A stretch of 64,000 bases of DNA from Halocafeteria seosinensis (taxonomy: Eukaryota; Sar; Bigyra; Bicosoecida). The first letter of the stretch is position 1; each line of letters begins with the position of its first letter. The stretch covers positions 1-64,000 of the forward strand of contig LVLI01000166.1 of NCBI GenBank assembly GCA_001687465.1, given 5' to 3'. The notes below the pieces were generated by a model that made no database searches, had not been told where the DNA came from, and saw only the letters and a program-made list of their open reading frames with translations. A program made the translations under genes and the position numbers. Shown piece by piece: positions 36,438 through 47,373 of the stretch.

Positions 36438-37371
36438 TCATTCCAAAAATGCCTTTTGGACGTCAGACTCGGTCCCACAGATGGGACATTCGTGGATCTC
36501 AGCTGCACACTCACTGCAAAATGCCAGGTGCCGACATGTCCGAAGGAAATGGCTGCGTGGCCGACTCTGACACTTCAGGCATTCTCCGGTGGGCATGAGA
36601 GGATGAGGTTCTTCCAAGTTTTTGTTATGTCTGATTAACCTCTTTAAGGCTTGCCGTAGCTTCCTCCGAACGGTTCGTCGTTCCTGTGTCCAAAAATATC
36701 ATATGAATGCTACGCTTGAATTGTACCAAGATGAACAACCTACTTCGCTTGTTAAGGAAGCAGCGGTTCCGATTGGGTCGATTCCATTTTCGAGCGGAGT
36801 CGTTGTCCTAGAGCTAGCCCTCTCTATCTTCCTCCGAGTCTGCCTGATTTGCTTATCCAACTTAGCGACATCTTTGGTGGCAGTATTCCATTTTTCCGCT
36901 CTTTGGGCTCTTTTAAACTCACGGTAGACCAAGTACACGCACGGTATCCTCTGCGGAATCTCTTCGTACCGTCCAGTTACCTGTGTAGGGCACGGAATAT
37001 GACGTTGCTTTCCAAAAAGTTCATGTAGCAGATACCAAGTTTGTTCATCATACCGCAAGTACGACAGTACATGCTGTGCTATGTAAGCACTGTATAAGGT
37101 AAATTGACCAGTAGAATGACCGATGCAGTACCCGTTCCAGAAACTTTAGGGCTTTGGGATTGCGAGTAAGGCGAGGACAAATCTTCTGCGCCAGATGACA
37201 GAGCGACTGAACTTTGGGGATATCGCCTTGTTCACTGGCACTTAGGGACGCATAACTATCCTGCTTGCATGGTCCGCAATAGTAGAAGTAGATTTCTTCA
37301 AGGATCGACAGCGTGATGACTGAATCAAACAGAGCTACCGAGTACACAAACACTGTGAATGAGACACTCAT
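36438..37371 (-). CDS. C-terminal RING-finger protein (probable E3), 271 residues
   Basis: The CDS is complement(join(36438..36683,36744..37073,37132..37371)), all phase 0; donors are GTACTG and GTAGGT. The RING appears only when the last exon is joined: CLKCQSRPRSHFLRTCRHLA, then FCSECAAEIHECPICG. This is a C3HC4 finger of the compact CxxC...C-x-H-x-x-x-C-x-x-C...CPxC type found at the C-terminus of MUL1/IAP-like ligases. The N-terminus is hydrophobic (FTVFVYSVALFDSVITLSIL) and may be a membrane anchor. A helical middle (KWNTATKDVAKLDKQIRQTR) precedes the RING. It is divergent from another C-terminal RING gene 241 bp away. Confidence 0.8.
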
Positions 37372-37612
37372 TGCGTTATAAACACTCCCATGACGGCGAC
37401 TACAAGCTTCTTACATCACAAACAAGTTGAAACAACCCTTTTGCGTGGACCAAGACTGAGAATATTCCTGGCTTCAACCTTCATTGAAGTTCATTCCCTC
37501 ACATAATTACCTCACATTCAGGTGGATCATTGATTCGTAGTGCCTCTGTATTGATACATGGATGTGGGAAATGTTGTTTTGAGAAAGAAGCCAAAAAGGA
37601 AACATACGTATA

Positions 37613-38497
37613 ATGCTTTTCAGTTTTGTGTTATTTATGTTTTGGAAACTCTACAACCTGATCGTAGGATACATCCTTCCTTTAGCTGCATTGCTTGTAT
37701 TCCTACTGACAGCTGTTCGCTTTATCTCTAGACTACCTGGTCTTCGGTTATGCTGGCCGAAGGATCTCAATGAGCTCTATGGAATGACAACGAGATGTGG
37801 GAGGGTATTGGTAGAGTCAACTAACGAGGGACTTCGCGATTTCATGTGGCTTACAGACAAGAGTGTAAGTGAATTCTTACACTTCTATTATTCCTTTAGC
37901 AATGCAGTGCTTATCGGTTGCAATTCGCGACAGTTACGGATACTGTACTATCTGCTCTGGGACAGCAAGGATGTCACTCCTGAGGAAATCGAACGAACTG
38001 AACAAGACGCTGGCAGGAAGATGACAGAGCTTCACGATCTAACTTCAGGGAATGTTAGCTCGCAATACAAACAAGCGCTGTTGGATACTCTTAAAGATCC
38101 AAATAGGAATGGGTTGGAAATGCTCCTTCCACGGAGGTTCAAGTCCCGTGAGGTACGTGGGTTAATAATTCTTGCTCTTGTATGGGGAAGAGACTACCAG
38201 GTAGTATGATCTCCCTGTGATTTCCAGAGTCTACGTCGGGCTCATGCGGCTTTATTTCACGCGTTCGCATGCCAGCATCAAGATCAATCATTCAGTACAG
38301 TTTCAAGAAATGTGCAGGATCTATATGATCATGAAGGAAAAGTATGCGTAATTTGCCACGATCAGCCAGCGAAGCACGTGTATCCCAACTGCGGACATTT
38401 GGCCGTATGTAGTGCTTGTCGCTCTCTCGCTGGCAACCGCTGTCCGTTTTGCCGTTGTCGGTCCATTGGTGGTCCCCAACCTCTCTTGGTTGCATAG
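37613..38497 (+). CDS. Membrane-anchored C-terminal RING-finger protein, 269 residues
   Basis: The CDS is join(37613..38152,38228..38497), phase 0 splice. The N-terminal 40 residues are strongly hydrophobic (FSFVLFMFWKLYNLIVGYIL, then PLAALLVFLLTAV), giving one or two membrane segments. A ~160-residue central region follows, then the RING: CVICHDQPAKHVYPNCGHLA, VCSACRSLAGNRCPFCRC. Family context suggests ubiquitin transfer at a membrane. A GTAAGT...TTTAG stretch at 37864-37898 looks like an intron, but removing its 35 nt breaks the frame, so it is coding. Size and layout mirror the divergent RING gene. Confidence 0.85.
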
Positions 38498-38832
38498 ACG
38501 AAACGAACGAAGGGCAGAAATGAAACCGCTAGGGGGTACCACATGGTGCATGAGCGCAGCCGCTGGAACTGCTCATCTCACCTCAAGTTCACTCCGCGTT
38601 TTGCAGCTTACCGATTCTGGTCTCTAAACAACTGATGAATTCTTGCAAGATTCTCGTTTCGTGGACTTCAACCTCGTATGTTGAACGTAGGACGTGAAAC
38701 AGTAGGGAAGAAGAAAAGAATTGTTGTTGAGAAATCAACTCGTTGGTTTTTCGCTGTCGTTGTCGTTTGTCGTTATCCCCTTTGTGGCGGATTGAAAAGC
38801 AAGTTTCCACTTCTACGGAAAAGGAAGGAAAG
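38498..38832. other. Intergenic region before the RRM gene
   Basis: Nothing recognisable; 3' flank of the RING gene and promoter of the RRM gene. Confidence 0.5.
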
Positions 38833-40146
38833 ATGTCTCAAGAAGGTAAGCTAATATCCCATTTGTACGAAGGGTACCCAACGAGTCTCGGGAGGCACCT
38901 GAGGGATACGCCAAGGGCAAAAGAAACTACAAAAAGTGTTGAGGTAGCAGGAAGAAAGTGAAGTACGTCCTGCACTTTTCGTACCGATACCGTAACAACG
39001 GCCAACAGGAGCTACATGACGCTATCCATTCGGCTATGGTATGTTCACCTTCGCTCTATCCTGGGTGGTGTACTCTCCTGAATGCGCATGGTAGCATGAA
39101 AACCGATATCCTTTGACCGGAAAATAAGGTACCATGGTAGGGGTGGAATTCCTCATAGAGTACGCGGTTCTGCACGAAGCTACGAGCAAGAGCATGGCTT
39201 CATGCAAGTTTTGTTGGAAAGATGGATTGGATCAGGCATATCCCACTTGATGAGCGTGCTAAGGATCGGTGGCAAAGCGGGTTATACAAGTTCAACTTCC
39301 CTCTTTGGTGCCCTTTGTTTTCTTTTTTGTTTGAAGTCAGTGGACCGCTCATGAACGAGTCAGTAGACTGTCATTCCTTAGCTCGATAGTTGTTCGTAGA
39401 TTTTGGGTCACTTCGTATATCTTGCAACGTAAAACTGGTTGCCGGCTCGTTTTTGTTTGCAGAAGCAGCCATTAACCCGTGCCGGATCTTCGTTGGGAAC
39501 TTGAAGTTCAACACCACCAATGAAGCGCTTCAGGAGCTGTTGAGCGAGGCTGGAAATTTGAAGTCCGCAGAGCTAATCAGAAGTGGGGATGGACGCTCTC
39601 GCGGATGTGCTGTAGCCGAGTACAGCACAGCTGAGGAGGCTGAGCAGGCCAAGAGCATTTTCGCCGATAGAGAGGTCGATGGAAGAAAGATTTTCGTCCG
39701 TGAAGATCGGGAGAATGGTGCTGCTCCGAAAAAGGCGTCGAAACCGAGGCAGAGACGCCAAAAGAAAGGAACCCCTGCTCGTGACAACGCAAGGGAAACG
39801 AGGCCAGTACGCGAGGCTTCGCCGAACCAACTATTCGTGCGCAATGTGAGTCGGTTGCACGTTGATGACCCTGTCCCTGAGTGGCCAACAAGTATTGATC
39901 CAACCGCAGATTCCCTTCGATACGAGTGACGAAGATTTGAAGAATTTCTTCGCTGAGCACGGTGCGATTTCAGCTGAGATCAAGCGCCGCAAAGGTGGAG
40001 CATCCAAGGGATTTGGACTTGTTCAGTTCAGCAACGAAGACCAAGCAACCGCCGCACTGACGCAATTGCAAGGCTTGGAACTTGATGGTCGACCATTGGA
40101 ACTCCGAGCCGATCGTCCTCCTCGGGCGGCAGTTCAGGAAGCTTAG
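38833..40146 (+). CDS. Two-RRM RNA-binding protein, 210 residues
   Basis: The CDS is join(38833..38845,39463..39845,39910..40146). The first coding exon holds four codons and one base, and is followed by a 617-bp intron, by far the longest seen here. RRM1 has RNP2 CRIFVGNLKF and RNP1-like RSRGCAVAEY. RRM2 has LFVRNIPF, split by intron 2, and RNP1 KGFGLVQF. A basic linker (KASKPRQRRQKKGT) separates them. Architecture and size resemble Sbp1/Gbp2-type or nucleolar RRM proteins; the target RNA is unknown. The long first intron may carry regulatory sequence, which is common in RNA-binding protein genes. Confidence 0.88.
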
Positions 40147-40597
40147 ATTTTTTGCCAGTATGTTGGGAACGGCTATGCTACCCAAGTGGAATAGCGTGGA
40201 TAGTGGAGTGAGGTTCGATGTTTAAATTTAATGAACTAAGAAAGTATTACTTCGTAACGTTAGTACCGTTGTATCTATTGTGGATGCAACAGTTTCAAAG
40301 AATAGCGTCTCTTAAGAATCATTTTGTAAATTGCGTGAAGCCTAGCGTGAATCGCAAGCTGTGAAATTCAAACATAACTTGCCGTTATGGTGGCACATAG
40401 AGAGGTGGACAGTCCGTGGACTATTTCAACGTTTGCCAGTTAAATCATTGACTATGGTCGTCACTAAGAGTCGTAGATGCAGAAGATCGATCGATATAAA
40501 AATTGTTAGCATGCCTGGAGTAATTTCCGGGCGATAATAAATATCATTCCATGTGTTCTAGAGCTCGCTCAGGGTGGTACAAACTCAAACACGGGAA
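40147..40597. other. Intergenic region before B9D2
   Basis: AT-rich, no frame with protein character and no RNA gene seen. Confidence 0.5.
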
Positions 40598-41542
40598 ATG
40601 TCTGCACCGACACCGCAAAGAAGGCAAGAGAAGGATGGGGGAGAAGGAGGGGCTGAAACACCGGGAAAGGCACATTTAAGAGCAAGTAATTTACTACACA
40701 GTCTAGCCGAAAAATCAACAAGAGTTAGAGGATCAGAAGGTGAGATTTCCATACGCCCTCTGCTAGCACTATCCATGCGTCATTTTAGTATGCCGCTGCA
40801 GCCCATAGAGTTGTAGACGCTCTAGATAACCGGCGCCTACAAGAGCAGTTGCAAGAAAAGCAGCCACAGGTTCATATATTGGGAGAAATACTTGGCGGGA
40901 CAGGGTTTTCTCCTGGAGGAGTGTGTTGCAAATGGGTGGTTGAAGCTGGAAACAAACACGGGGAGAACCTATGGGCTTTGAGCGAAGGAGAACCAACAGG
41001 GCAAACCCAAACAGCAGAAGTAGAGTCAACAGACGAAATGGCGGTATGGATGCATCCAATTGACGTCCATTACACTGTCGGGAGCGTGAGCGTAAGTAGC
41101 GAAACTACGCCTATTTGACATCTCGCAGTACCCGAGTCCAAGCATGAGAACGCAGCACTGGCCTCGTATGCTATTATCCGTATGGGAACTCGATAGCTTT
41201 GGTCGGTTAGAGCTTTCTGGATACTCCACGTGTCATATTCCTGCATACAGTGGCTCTTTCGAACTAGAGTGTCCTGTCTGGAGACCGGTAGGGGACATGC
41301 GACAGGAATTAACAGCGTATTTCATTGGCGGTGTCCCACACCTGAAGTCTACAAGTGTTTTGTACGACGATCGAAGCCATCGCAAAATGTTTACGAGTGT
41401 ATCTGGTGGAACGGTGAGTACGCCCTCGTGTTTGTGGTTCTGGAAATGTATCTTGGAACTCCTGTGTGGTATGCAGGTCCATTTGAGACTTGAAGTGATT
41501 TTGCGTAACTTCTCTCTTTATAATGTTGATTCTCAAGAATAA
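40598..41542 (+). CDS. B9D2: B9-domain ciliary transition-zone protein B9D2
   Basis: MKS/B9 complex subunit. The CDS is join(40598..40739,40802..41091,41129..41413,41477..41542), 260 residues against ~175 in animals. The extra ~75 residues are an N-terminal polar extension (residues 1-75) ending in a helix (RRLQEQLQEKQ). The B9 domain is complete: VHILGEILGGTGFSPGGVCC, then CKW, EGEPTGQTQTAE, AVWMHPIDVHY, LLSVWELDSFGRLELSGYST, CHIPAYSGSFELECPVWRPV, GGV, SGGTV and LRLEVILRNFSLY. The intron between exons 2 and 3 is only 37 bp. Together with the B9D1-like gene at 11039 it is strong evidence that the organism builds cilia. Confidence 0.92.
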
Positions 41543-42421
41543 ACAGCATCACACTGAATAAAGGATTCTAGGTTGATATCGAGGCATAGACGATATATGG
41601 ATACAGATGTGTCAAAACCATGGCATACTGTAGCGTCTGTTGTGTTCCTGGAGGAAATGCCTTCAGTTCATCCCGCATCAGTCGATGCTTCCTGGTTCTG
41701 GATTCTGACAGACTGAATCATTCAATACAGATGCCGCACCCAGCAGTTACCCAGCACATTGCAGTATAGTGAGACGAAACTCAGCGATGGCAATCAAGCG
41801 GCTTACGGGCAAGGCTCCCTCGTCCGTCGTGGAAAGTTAGGGCGGTTGTTCTTGCCACTAGGTAAGAGCCAATGCATCGATGGTTCTAGTCTCCAGTACA
41901 CTCCCAGGCATCGATGTCACCCAGAAAAGGGACGTGCTGTTAACACCTCAAAAACTGCCTAGCACTGTCTTCGAAACCGATGAGTCGCGGCAAGGACAGC
42001 ATGTGGATGGTAGTTATAGCAAACAAGCGATGACTGCGCATAGTGCACATCGGATACATGCTCACCACTCTGTGAAAACGTATATCGTGCCTCCGTTGCA
42101 CAAACACATACAACGTGCCTACAACGAAAGATCCAGTCCGTGCTCCGGAGTTGCAGCTCCGGCGTCTAGCGTGCTGTATTCTTGAAGATGGACAGTTACT
42201 CATTGAACTTCTGGCTACACATCAAGTTTTATGTGGTTTGTTACACTTACTTGGAACTGTTTAACACCGCTACCACCTGACCCTGTGCGCAAAGTCTCCT
42301 TGAGACATAGCAAAGACTAGTCTTACCATTGGTGGTAGTACTTCAGTTGGGAAACGCGCGCGATTCGGTCGAGCGAGATACCGTAGTATATAGCTGACCA
42401 TTTCGGAAACACGCAGCAACC
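41543..42421. other. 0.9 kb spacer with possible unrecognised exon
   Basis: No gene is called. A plus-strand frame at about 41880-42185 (TQKRDVLLTPQKLPSTVFET and onward, ending ASSVLYS) has a polar, coding-like composition. A short ATG frame (MAIKRLTGKAPSSVVES) lies upstream at about 41788. I found no convincing splice arrangement joining them, so at most this is an untested short gene. Confidence 0.3.
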
Positions 42422-45400
42422 ATGAGCAATCAGAAGGACAAGGAGACGGATGATATTTCCGCCGACCTTATGGACGTCTTCAGTAGTAGTCCAAAACACG
42501 GGAATAACAATCGGAGGATGGCACACGATGATTCGTTCCGTGTTGAAGGACAGGTACGTTCGATGACCTCCATGACAGGACTATACAAAAACCAAGAGGT
42601 TAATGAAGAGGAAGGGGCATTTTCTCCAACCAGACCTCCTTCATCTTTTAGTCCGAGTAGAGTCGGTGCTGTTTTTATCCTCTCCTGGTAATCCACACTT
42701 TTGTAATCGTTTGTATATCACAGGAGCAATACTCCAACCAAGGGAAGGACGAATTCTCCTTTGCCGATGATCCTTATAGTGATTTCGAATCAGTCAAAGT
42801 GTTCTATCGCCTGCAACAACAGCGGAATCCCGGTGACGCTTCTGCTCATGATCTGTATTATAGCAAGAGTATGTTTTAGCACCATGTAACTCACGGTTTC
42901 CCTGAGGCTTCTATTGGCTAGTTACTGGAATTGGGTTGGTTTTGCAGTCGGACATTTGCTGCTCACTAACAAGCTGAATGCGGAGAGTGGGAAGAAACTG
43001 GAAACCGTAGTTCGCCGAGGGTATGGCGAGGTGATCGGTCCACAACTCGATTCCTTGTTGATGACTCAAGATCGTTCTCGGATTGAAACGATTTCAAAAC
43101 TCCTCTGGAATCGTCTGAAGCAGAAAGCTCCGGAAGCTTTGGAGGAAGAGACTAAAGTCGAAGCCGAATCCGAAGATGATGAATGGTGGAAAGAGGCCGA
43201 AGAAGTTGCTAGTCCTGTCCGTACGACACGAAGACCTTCTGTGATTCAAGTGGATACGCATGTTCATTATCATTCTGATAGTGATTCGGAGGATGGAGAA
43301 CCAGGAGAGACACATGAACCCACACCTAATGATCAGCTAAAACGGGCCAACATGAGCTTTCGACGACCAGCAGCTGTGGATGAGTCTACTCAACTAGGGT
43401 CAGTGGTTAGACGCATCAAGGAGGCAGCTAATCTCCAGCTAACCGATTTGGACGAAGACTCTCGTGCTAAGGAAGCTCGCAAGCGAAGAGCCAGTATTGC
43501 TGCCTCTGTACGAGAAGACCAATGTGAGGGTGTCATATACCTTCGCACTATGTCCAAGTTCCTGACCAGGACTTGGAAACCTCGTTTCGCTGTGTTGCAA
43601 AATGGCCTCATTAAAATATTTGCGGATCGCATGCAGCGCCGGAGTGGCAGCGCTCCTTTAGAAGTCCTAGAAATCAATAGATCCCAAGGTCTTTCGATCA
43701 TGCAAACTGCACCCGAAAAGCAAGGCAGTCACCCTCGCATATTTTATCGCCATATTGCTGAGCTCAGCAATGGGAATAAGTTTTCCGAAGGTGAATACGC
43801 CGATTCTAATAAGTCGGGACAGAAACGGGTCTTAAAAGTAAGTTGTGCACAGTTTACCCTTGGCGATTACGGTTGAAGTAATCTATGGTATATCTCTCGC
43901 AGTTTGGATGTGATAACCAGAATGAGTTGGACCTTTGGAGCAGAGCTATCCGCGCAGGTATGTTTTCTTGGAAGCCAGCGACATCCATTGGTAGCTATGT
44001 CATATCTAGTCACGCGTACAGCCATCAAGCGCGTCGCCCAGCGGGAGGAGAAACTCGAAAGAGACATCAAAGATGCTGAAGGTGTTCATTCCAGCACAGA
44101 TGAGTTTGCACATGCTATCTATTCATCTGACGTTGAAGAGAAAGATACGGGCTTTGCGGGGCAGATAACGGCGCCTTCCGCAAATGAAATTAACTACGTC
44201 ACCATTGAGTTGTTGAATTCGGAGAAATTCACGGTTCCGGTTTCAACGAACGCTACTGTGAAGGACACTATCATTGCTTTAAGAAACCAGATTGGGTTGC
44301 GGGCGGATGCCCAGTATTCGCTCTTCCTGAAAGATAGTTCGAGGGCTAGACCTATGTTCACTGTCCTTCCAGACATTATGTCTATTGACGAAGCAGAAGG
44401 CTTAGCATGTAAGTTCTCTAGATGCATGCAAGACTCGTTTAGAGTATGAGATAGATTGTTTGTTTTTTCCAGTGGCCGAGAACAAGACCCTCGTTTACAA
44501 GAGACGGATCTACTACAAGGTTTCCGAACAGGAAACTGGATCCCTTGCTTCGCCTTCTCATTCTGCATCTCGACGTGTCATAGACACCCAAAGCTCTCCT
44601 ATCAACGAGACGTTGCTGGTGCCACCCGTGGAGGAGGAGGAGCGTTCAGCAACGCATCACCAAGATGCTGCTCACAAGCTGGCATATATCGACGCCGTGT
44701 ACAACGTAAGTGACAGAGTGTGCAATAAAGACAGTGGTGGAAACATTGTCTATGTATGGCCGTTTTGCAGTTCATTATAGGTCATATGGCTATCGACGTT
44801 GAGAATGCTATCACGTTGGCATCGCTGCATGCAATTTCTTACTTCGGACCTTACGAAGAGGGTCAGCACACGCGACATAAAGTACACGCAGAATTGCGCT
44901 TCTTGGTTCCGCCAACCGCCATTATTGAGTTCGTGAATCTACGAGGCCAAAGCGGCGACGAAGAAGGAATCAAGGGGCTGGCGACAGCAATACATAAAGG
45001 ATTTGCTGCAGCCACTAGTGCGTTGAAAAAGGCGGTCGGCGGGGAAGCAGATGATATGATTTTCTTGGCACAAAAGCTATTTATGAAGAAAGTAAAGCAG
45101 TTTATTGAGTACGGTGCAAACTTTTACGTTGGAGATCTACGAAGAGTTCCTTCCTCAAGCGAAGACTTCGATGTTCCGGAGTGGATACTGGAAGCGTCAA
45201 CGAGTGATGCTGACCGAGACCAAAGTGATACCGTTCCGGTTCTTTTAGCGATTAATTGTGAGGGAGTCTTGATCCGGCCCTTGCCGCCGGTGTATACTGC
45301 CACAGAGGAATTTCTGAATTATGATGGCAACCATGAGGCGTACATTGTGGGTAGAGACCCTGCTGAGAATCGTGATAGTTTGCGACTGATGAAGGAATAC

Positions 45401-45805
45401 AATTCCGGTAGAATTGTTCCTTGGTTCATCCACCCTATTGACAAGATCGAGACGTGGGGTGTGCGGGCTGATCGCCCTATCCTCGGCTACACTCTGCGAA
45501 CCGTTGACGAGGCAAATATTGAAGTGGAGTCACCCCAGTATAAGGAATTATCCTCCATGATCCACATGTATGTGTTCACCATTTTGGCCTTGAATGAAGG
45601 ACAGCCCTTACCTCGAGCTCGAGTTGAAAGACACGAATACGGTTCGTTAGCAAAAGCGACGCGCCAGGCCTTGCAAGACGCGAAAAATGAAGCGCAATCA
45701 GATTTGCCCACGGGATGGACTGAAATTATGGATCCCGTGACTGGGTCTACCCTATTCTGGAACATCCATACCAAGAAGATGGTGTGGTCAAGGCCCACAG
45801 AATAG
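42422..45805 (+). CDS. PH-FERM-WW multidomain protein, 994 residues
   Basis: The CDS is join(42422..42661,42724..42868,42948..43837,43903..43957,44022..44408,44473..44705,44771..45805). The donor of exon 1 (GTCGGT at 42662) is weak. An alternative at 42555 (GTACGT) would shorten exon 1. Domains: PH at about 322-443 (GVIYLRTMSKFLTRTWKPRF, ending NELDLWSRAIRA); FERM F1 ubiquitin-like lobe at about 500-590 (YVTIELLNSEKFTVPV); F2 helical lobe at about 620-720 (AYIDAVYNFIIGHMAIDVEN, ASLHAISYFG); F3-like lobe at about 780-930; and a C-terminal WW domain at 962-992 (LPTGWTEIMDPVTGSTLFWN, then VWSRP). PH and FERM should place it at phosphoinositide-rich membrane; WW binds Pro-rich partners. It is not a myosin, talin or kinase: no such domain is present. 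Confidence 0.85.
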
Positions 45806-46127
45806 GTGGCTATGGTGTAACGCAATAACAACATTTCATCCATGTCCATCATACAGTGCACAGCCAAAAACTCCCTGGATATTTAGTTGCGTTTATCCCA
45901 GACATAGCGCACGCAGTTTGACACAACCCCCGGCTACTCCCCACCTACGTTTTGTGGGCCAGCGTGTCACAGTATGGGTGTGAACGTCGGATGACTCACA
46001 CTAAATAACATTAGACAGCGCGGGTTGTTGGAACTAAAGTCGGCTTTGAATCAGTAGTGCAATAAATTATCTAGATTAGGTTGGGATCATTGATTAATTT
46101 TTAATACTTTGCGTCCGTTGTGAAAAA
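45806..46127. other. Intergenic region
   Basis: Between two plus-strand genes; no coding or RNA signal. Confidence 0.5.
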
Positions 46128-47360
46128 ATGGCATCGACACATGGATCTTCTTCGACGGATCCTCTAAAATGGGGCTTTGTTAGCACGGCGATGATAGCCG
46201 CAAAGAACGAGGAAGCCGTGAAAAATGCTGCGAATGCAGAGCTCGTAGGAGTGAGCAGCCGATCTCTCGACAAGGCCAAGCAATGGTACGAATGCCACTC
46301 TGCTGATGTGTTCTAGGCAGAGGTGTTCCAATTGTGGAATGTTCTCTCGTCGCAGGATTGACCGCGTGGGGCTGACCGGAAAGGCCAAGGCCTTCGGGGA
46401 CTATAAAGAAATGCTCAAGGACGGAAACATCGATGCTGTCTATGTACCTGTTCCGACTGGTGCCAGAAAGGATGTACTGATTGAAGCGGCCAAACATAAG
46501 AAGCACATACTCTCAGAGAAGCCTCCGGCAGTATCAGCAGATGACCTGAAGGAAGTTCTGAAAGCTTGCAAAGAAAATGGCGTGCAGTACATGGACGGCG
46601 TCATGTTCATGCATCACACCCGTCGGGATGAGATGAAGAAGTCAATTGAAGAGCACGGTTTGGGACCAGTGAAGTATGTTGATTCTGACTTCTCCGTGCT
46701 CCAGGATCCTTCGTTCTTCGAAGATAACATACGAGTCAAGAGCGATCTGGAACCGCTGGGTGCCCTCGGGGACCTGGGCTACTATAACATCAGGCAGACG
46801 CTGGAATCATTTAATTATGAATGGCCTACGTCAGTTAGCGCATTCGAAATGCAGGCCAATAGCGCTGGTGTTCCCTTAGACGTCGTGGGGCATCTCTTCT
46901 TCCAAAATGGCAGGAGTGCTTCCTTCCATTGTTCGTTTGTCAATACATTCAGGCAGGATGCAAATATCGTATGCGAGAAGGGGATTGTTTCGTTGGACGA
47001 CTTTGTCATTGCAAGGACTCACGAATCATGCGAATACACGATTCGCAAGAATGGTTCCTTGACGGGCAAGGGCCAAGGTGTAAGTTTCGCATTCCGGAGG
47101 GTACAACGCGTCGATAATGTTACTTATTGAATTCATACATGCAGGCAACGCATGAAGCCATTACAAAGGAAATTCGGAATTGCAATCAAGAGAAAGAAAT
47201 GATAGTAAATTTCGGAAAGCAGGTTGCCTCGGGAGGGATCGATGAACAGTGGCCAAACTATGCTCTGCAGACACAGATTGTAATGGATGCCTGCGTTATG
47301 TCTATGAAGCAAGATGGCAAGAGAGTCACTGTAACACCTGCTTTGTATAAAGACCTATAA
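46128..47360 (+). CDS. Gfo/Idh/MocA-family NAD(P)-dependent oxidoreductase
   Basis: The CDS is join(46128..46285,46356..47079,47145..47360), 365 residues. The N-terminal Rossmann fold starts with KWGFVSTAMIAAKN and continues with AELVGVSSRSLDKAKQWID (Trp split by intron 1) and IDAVYVPVPTGARKD. The family Glu-Lys-Pro motif with the catalytic Lys is present in HILSEKPPA. The LGALGDLGYYNIR segment corresponds to the conserved active-site helix, with Tyr where many members have His. Closest in pattern to the dimeric dihydrodiol dehydrogenase / D-xylose dehydrogenase branch. The substrate (a sugar or dihydrodiol) cannot be fixed from sequence. It ends 13 bp from the convergent next gene. Confidence 0.88.
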
Positions 47361-47373
47361 CCTCCCGTCAGAA

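Noticed and set aside
37864-37898. GTAAGT...TTTAG stretch in the plus-strand RING gene
   Set aside because: It is 35 nt, so removal would shift the frame; the unspliced reading continues as a normal protein.
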